DNA of 13,109 nt from Smittium mucronatum. Its lineage: Eukaryota > Kickxellomycota > Harpellomycetes > Harpellales > Legeriomycetaceae. A model generated the notes under the pieces. It searched no databases, was not told the origin of the DNA, and saw only the letters and a list, made by a program, of their open reading frames with translations. Below are positions 9,000-13,109 of this stretch, in pieces. Where the stretch lies: positions 9,822 to 22,930 of the forward strand of contig LSSL01000037.1 of NCBI GenBank assembly GCA_001953115.1. The letters run 5' to 3'. Position 1 is the first letter of the stretch. Every line of letters begins with the position of its first letter. The position numbers were made by a program, and so were the translations under genes.

Positions 9000-9263
9000 C
9001 TATTGTTTTATACAACTTAATTTTTTTTTATATCTATGCTGATACCATTTTTTACAGATTTTTTTTATTTTATAAGATTTATTTCCATCTTTATATAGAT
9101 CCGATATTAAGCTCTCAGAACTTTGCGAATTATTTTCCCAAGAGTTATGAATATGTTTATTTTTGCAATATGTTTTAATTATATTATCGAAAAATCTATC
9201 TAATTTCAATTGAAAAATGCAGTCATATAAACTTATTAGAGCAATAGTAGAATATAGACACAC
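9000..9263 (-). pseudogene. possible N-terminal remnant of the MULE transposase
   Basis: An open minus-strand frame without an ATG start, Lys/Ile/Tyr-rich, including RFFDNIIKTYCKNKHIHN and ending in a basic tail (KKWYQHRYKKKLSCIKQ). It lies just upstream of the MULE core in the same orientation, where an N-terminal DNA-binding region is expected. I see one C and H cluster (YCKNKHIH) but not a defined FLYWCH or SWIM finger. Between it and the core (about 8880-8999) no frame is readable. It could equally be a chance frame. Confidence 0.3.
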
Positions 9264-9727
9264 ATTTTTTTAAAAAAAAATTGTGGAAATTTCACAGGAA
9301 TTTGGATTTTCAATCAATTCGATATCATCAACCGAACCAATTTTAACATCCTATTAATCGCATTTAATTGGTGTTATTTCTCATTTTAGTTTTAACATTT
9401 TCATATAACTATTAATATATAAATTTTATATAATAAACTTCTTCAAAAAGAAACAATTTTGCAGATACTCCATTATAGAGGTTTATTCCACGAAGTTTTG
9501 TATTTATTTACATAAACAATTTAAACCCTTCAGAGGTAAATATACAATAAAAGACTACCTATAGTGAGGCTAAAAACGTTCATAAAGTGAAAATTTGGCT
9601 CAGTAGCAATTAAATTTGAAAAAAATTGTAGAAAAAAAGCCAATATATATTCAGAATTATAAATATATCCGTAATTTTTTTAATAAAAAACTAAAAACTA
9701 AAATAATTCCTATTCGAAATTTAGTGT
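9264..9727. other. AT-rich DNA, nothing recognised
   Basis: No open frame, repeat or structured RNA that I can support. Confidence 0.4.
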
Positions 9728-9869
9728 GAGTAATATATTTAATTTGAGTGAAATATAAAAGTATTTATTTTAAGATACGTGCTATATTATGCAATACGTA
9801 AATCACATACACTAGGGTGAATAAAAGAGTTAATTTCATTAAATGATTCACTTAGTAAATATATTACTC
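9728..9869. repeat. short inverted repeat pair, foldback or MITE-like
   Basis: GAGTAATATATTTA at 9728-9741 is exactly complementary to TAAATATATTACTC at 9856-9869 (14 of 14). Weaker pairing continues inward (GAGTGAA against TTCACTT). The loop is 114 bases. Size and layout would suit a small non-autonomous transposon or a folding regulatory element. No coding potential lies inside and no clear target-site duplication lies outside. Confidence 0.5.
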
Positions 9870-10202
9870 ATAAATACAAATATATATTGATTCATGAGGA
9901 ACTTATAGGTAAAATAAGATGAAATATATTGAAAAAAAGAAATAAATGATTCTGCAATTTGGAATATTGAGGCAATGAACTGATAATCAACTTAAATACC
10001 AATATAAATAAATCAAAAATAGAAAAAATAATATTTTATAAATCAAAACATAAATAATAAATCAAAAAATAAATATAAGTATAAGTTACAAAAAAATAAA
10101 CCATAAAAGTTATATTAATTTTCCGTAATTGAAGTAATTTGGAACAAAATAATCTAAATTAAACAATAATAATAAAAAAATTAATATCAATAAATACACC
10201 TA

Positions 10203-10300
10203 AAATAACAATTTATATCAAAACTCGTCAATTTGTTACTTACTGTCCAAAATTTGGACATATCTTAATAAATAAACAAAATTTCTAAGTTTGGGTTTAT
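10203..10300 (+). repeat. direct repeat copy 1 with palindrome
   Basis: The unit contains TATATCAAAACTCGTCAATT, then TTACTGTCCAAAATTTGGAC, then ATAT, an A-rich gap and TTTCTAAGTTTGGGT. It recurs about 127 bases later. The palindrome GTCCAAA-A-TTTGGAC (10244-10258) has perfect 7-bp arms. Confidence 0.6.
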
Positions 10301-10328
10301 TTTTAAGTAGAATACAGCATTTTACATC

Positions 10329-10427
10329 TAAACATCTATTATATCTAAATTCAAGAAATTTGATAATTACTGTCAAAATTTTGGACATATTTTGATTTTA
10401 AAATAAAAAATTTAAGTTCGGGTGTAA
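10329..10427 (+). repeat. direct repeat copy 2
   Basis: The same motif order as copy 1: TATATCTAAATTCAAGAAAT, then TTACTGTCAAAATTTTGGAC, then ATAT, an A-rich gap and TTTAAGTTCGGGT. The palindrome is partly decayed (10371-10385). A third, partial relative (ATCTAAATTCAAGGAATTTTG) lies at about 10698-10718, so the family may have more than two members locally. Confidence 0.6.
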
Positions 10428-10429
10428 GT

Positions 10430-10680
10430 AACCTAATAGATCTTGGAAATGGCTAGAATTGATAGTTTTGTTATGAATGTGATATATTTTAAACTAAAGA
10501 GGAATGAGGAAATAAGAAACTAATTGAAAATCTTTCATTCCAAAAAGTGGGAGTGCGAGCTGTTTATAAAGGATAAGAATTAAATTGGTAATATATAATA
10601 TGAAGCTATAATAAAGGGGCAATGTGCACAACCAATAATGATTGGATCATTACAGCGAGATTATTTTTAAGAGGTATACA
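10430..10680. other. less AT-rich patch, unassigned
   Basis: G-containing sequence stands out from its neighbours (for example GTGGGAGTGCGAGC at about 10547-10560 and GGGGCAATGTGCACAACC at about 10616-10633). Plus-strand translation yields interrupted pieces such as AMCTTNNDWIITARLFLRG, but no frame is long and no family is recognised. It may be a scrap of an old coding sequence or a conserved non-coding segment. Confidence 0.3.
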
Positions 10681-10954
10681 GTTTTTTATGACAATTAATC
10701 TAAATTCAAGGAATTTTGTTCTTGCTATATAAAATATTTCCATAAGATTTTTTTGTGATTTTTAGTGAATCTTTTTACCAAAGTATAATATTTAAAAAAA
10801 AATTAATCATGTTAAAATAATCATTCTGCCTTTAATAGATATTTAATATCACTAAATAAAGAAATAATTTCCCATTATTTTTTTTATTAATATCTGGATT
10901 TTTTATTATTATAAGCACATATATATATACTTGAAATTTATCCTATTTTTATAT

Positions 10955-10971
10955 TATATATATATATATAT
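10955..10971. repeat. short (TA)n run
   Basis: Seventeen bases of uninterrupted alternating TA, with another shorter alternating run at 10919-10929. Simple-sequence DNA; no function inferred. Confidence 0.8.
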
Positions 10972-11224
10972 TATGGAACTTTTATAGCATATTTTAGTTA
11001 TTTTATTTTTATTTTATATATGCTTCAACTCTTACGAGGTTTAAAATAGGATTCATATAGTTATTTATATCAATTTTTTAATAGAAACTATTTTCATTAA
11101 TAATTTACTATAAAATATTAATTTAGGTTTTTATCCGCGAATTCTTTTCCCAATTGCATCAGAACTTTTTCTTTTTTACTAAATATTTAATTAAACATAC
11201 TTATTTTACCATTATAATATATGA

Positions 11225-12956
11225 TATTTATTTTCTATTCCTAATCCATTTAAATCGGTTGATGGAACACGATCTTTATCTTTTTAAAATTAATTTCCCT
11301 TTCAATCAATTCAATCTACAAAAAAATTTATTTCTAAATCTAATAATTTTTTTGAAGATTCATTTGAAACAAAAAAATTTAATGGATCTCAGAATAGTAT
11401 ATATTCTCAAAGATATATTCAAATTCCAGATATTTCTGCTATATATTGGGGAAAAAACTATAAATATTTAAGAAAACATAGCCCCCTTTCAAGGTGGTCC
11501 TATTATACCAAAATTTATTTTAAATTTTTTGGATATTTCACCATATAAAATTTTTAATCTGATTGTTACAGATGAACTTTTTGAATCTATTTTTAATTTT
11601 TCTAATAACTATGCCAATTTGAAATTAACAGAAAAAAATTAGAAAATATTTTTTTTGTAGAGTTGAAAATATTTTTGGATATAAATATTTTAATGGGAAT
11701 TAAAAAATCACCATAATACAGAGATTATTGGTGTAAGATCCAAAACTTCGTGATTATTTTATTTCTGATATTATGAGATCGAAAATATTTGAATATTTTT
11801 TATCGAATATCCATCTTTCGTTTGACTATGATAGTAACTTTCAAGATTTTATCCCTCAAGAAAAATTGCAAAAAACTAATTATTTTATCAAGTAAATTAA
11901 AGAAAAATTTCAAAAAAAATTATAATCCATCCCAAATTATTGCAGTTGATGAATCTATGATTAGATTCAAAGTCTGAAGCTCGATCAAGCAATATATTTG
12001 CTTAAAACCCATTAAGATATATTTCAAAGTTTGGATTCTTTCTGAAAAATCGTGGTATTGTTGAAATTTATAACTTTACAGGAAAAAACGATAAAAACAC
12101 TTTTAAGGGCTTAGGTTTTAAAGTGGCATATTTGCTAATATCAAATTTAAAATTAAAAAAACATAAATATTTTTCGATAAATTTTTTACATCTGTCATCG
12201 CCATGATTTATTTGAAATTAAATAACTTTTATCCGTGGGTAAAGGTTAAAAATACTGCAAAAAATATACATAAATTTTTGAAAAATTCCAATATCCAAAG
12301 CTATGAATGAGACTGTTTTGAATCTAAAGAAGTAATATCAATAACTAAATGGATTTATATCAAAAAATTTCATGTAATTTCAAATTATCACAATCCAAGG
12401 ATTCAACCTGTAACCATGAGAGCACAATTTGATGGAACAAACAAAGAATTTCCAATACCTCAGATTACTTAAGATTATAATAAATATATGAATTCTATCA
12501 AAAAATTGAGTCAAAAGAAATTATTTTATAAATTTTTGGAAAATATCATAAATGGTGGCACGGATTTTTTTTTCAATTTTATCGATATAACTATTGTGAG
12601 CTCTTATATTTTATATCGCAAAATACAAGACAATTACCCAGAAAAAGCATCAAATAATAAAAAAATTGAAATGGAGGGATTTAAGCTTGATATAGTTAAT
12701 GAAATTTGCGCCGATAAATTTTATAAAATTAATCAACTGAGATCTTTTAGTATAGCGAAAATAAAAAATAGCAATATGTAAACTGAATTTTACATAAGAA
12801 TGTCAAATCATAAGCAACTTCCTATAAAAGAAAAAAGATGTGAGCTATGTGTTTCTTTAAAGAAAAAAACACGGACAGTATGGACCTGCAGCATATGCCA
12901 AACCAATATTTGCGTGGGAGAAGATAAACAATTATTTAAAAAATTTCATTTAAATC
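11225..12956 (+). pseudogene. piggyBac-family transposase (DDE_Tnp_1_7), decayed, nearly full length
   Basis: The frame opens after a stop at 11222-11224. A polar Ser/Asn-rich N-terminal region (SVDGTRSLSF, then SNNFFEDSFE) leads to IYWGKNYKYLRK. A frameshift gives IAPFQGGPIIPKF and TDELFESIFNFSNNYANL, the start of the piggyBac domain. Next come ELKIFLDINILMGIKKSP, an in-frame stop, YRDYWCK, and in another frame DPKLRDYFISDIMRSKIF. Back in the first frame are VDESMIRF (catalytic Asp codon 11948-11950), a stop, KQYICLKPIKIYFKVWIL, and FFDKFFTSVIAMIYLK (second catalytic Asp, 12176-12178). WIYIKKFHVISNYHNP, DYNKYMNSIKKLSQ and FFFNFIDITIVSSYILYRK follow. The third Asp block, usually V-D-K-x-D-Q, reads IKKLSQ, so both Asp residues are lost. 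Seven or more stops and at least three frame changes make it dead. TTAA target sites and terminal repeats were not located. Sequence similarity to the family is recalled, not searched. Confidence 0.9.
12839..12950 (+). other. C-terminal cysteine-rich domain of the piggyBac relic
   Basis: In the same frame as the catalytic blocks, and past a single TAA at 12779-12781, the translation contains CELC, a basic linker (KKKTRTVWT), CSIC, QTNIC and then KQLFKKFH. This is the C-x2-C ... C-x2-C-x4-C ... F-x2-(Y/F)-H pattern of the piggyBac zinc-binding cysteine-rich domain that binds the transposon ends. The cysteine expected just before the F appears as Leu, so one ligand is lost. Its preservation with so few changes supports a single contiguous ancestral frame for the C-terminal third. 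Confidence 0.85.
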
Positions 12957-12957
12957 A

Positions 12958-13109
<152 letters not shown>

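Noticed and set aside
11154..11471. 105-codon plus-strand open frame before the piggyBac domain
   Set aside because: It overlaps the piggyBac N-terminal region in another frame. The other frame carries the polar region and IYWGKNYKYLRK that belong to the family, whereas this one is Phe/Leu/Ile/Lys-rich and starts at a non-ATG codon.

Overview
The window is eukaryotic, non-coding-dominated and mostly extremely AT-rich (by eye about 20% G+C). I see no intact gene, no rRNA, no tRNA, no CRISPR array and no bacterial operon structure. It reads as a graveyard of decayed mobile or foreign DNA. The recognisable relics are a Mutator-like (MULE) transposase and a piggyBac-family transposase. This fits a transposon-rich, AT-rich eukaryote, for example a large-genome microsporidian, a myxozoan or an AT-rich invertebrate. 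I cannot narrow it further from sequence alone.

Layout. Positions 1-110 are AT-rich flank. From about 110 to 3609 lies an island of clearly higher G+C (by eye about 40%) whose protein-like reading is all on the minus strand. It runs from an ATG at 3609 through several blocks to about 418, and frameshifts and stops break it into many short frames. I do not recognise its products. The composition, single orientation and multi-block structure suggest a foreign insertion such as a retroelement gag or an endogenous viral element, but this is inference. An AT-rich stretch (about 2817-3131) that starts with a near-perfect hairpin interrupts the island.

Positions 3610-8099 are AT-rich DNA without a recognisable gene. 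They contain a pair of long, diverged inverted repeats (about 5064-5230 and 5790-5956) that look like the termini of an old transposon or foldback element, and a short degenerate tandem repeat near 6571-6666.

Positions 8100-9263, minus strand, hold the MULE relic: the first catalytic Asp block is clear, the second Asp is lost, and a C-terminal piece remains. Positions 9264-11224 are non-coding, with a small inverted repeat (9728/9869), a diverged direct repeat carrying a GTCCAAA/TTTGGAC palindrome (about 10203-10427), a slightly less AT-rich patch (10430-10680) and a short (TA)n run.

Positions 11225-12956, plus strand, hold a nearly full-length piggyBac transposase pseudogene. The N-terminal domain, two of the catalytic Asp blocks and the C-terminal cysteine-rich domain are all recognisable, but the third Asp block is mutated and there are several stops and frameshifts. 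Directly after it, an (ATT)n microsatellite runs from 12958 to the end of the window and probably marks an assembly break.

The relics do not form a working system together. What they share is neutral decay at different ages: the GC-richer island looks youngest by composition, and the MULE and piggyBac copies have drifted to the AT-rich background.
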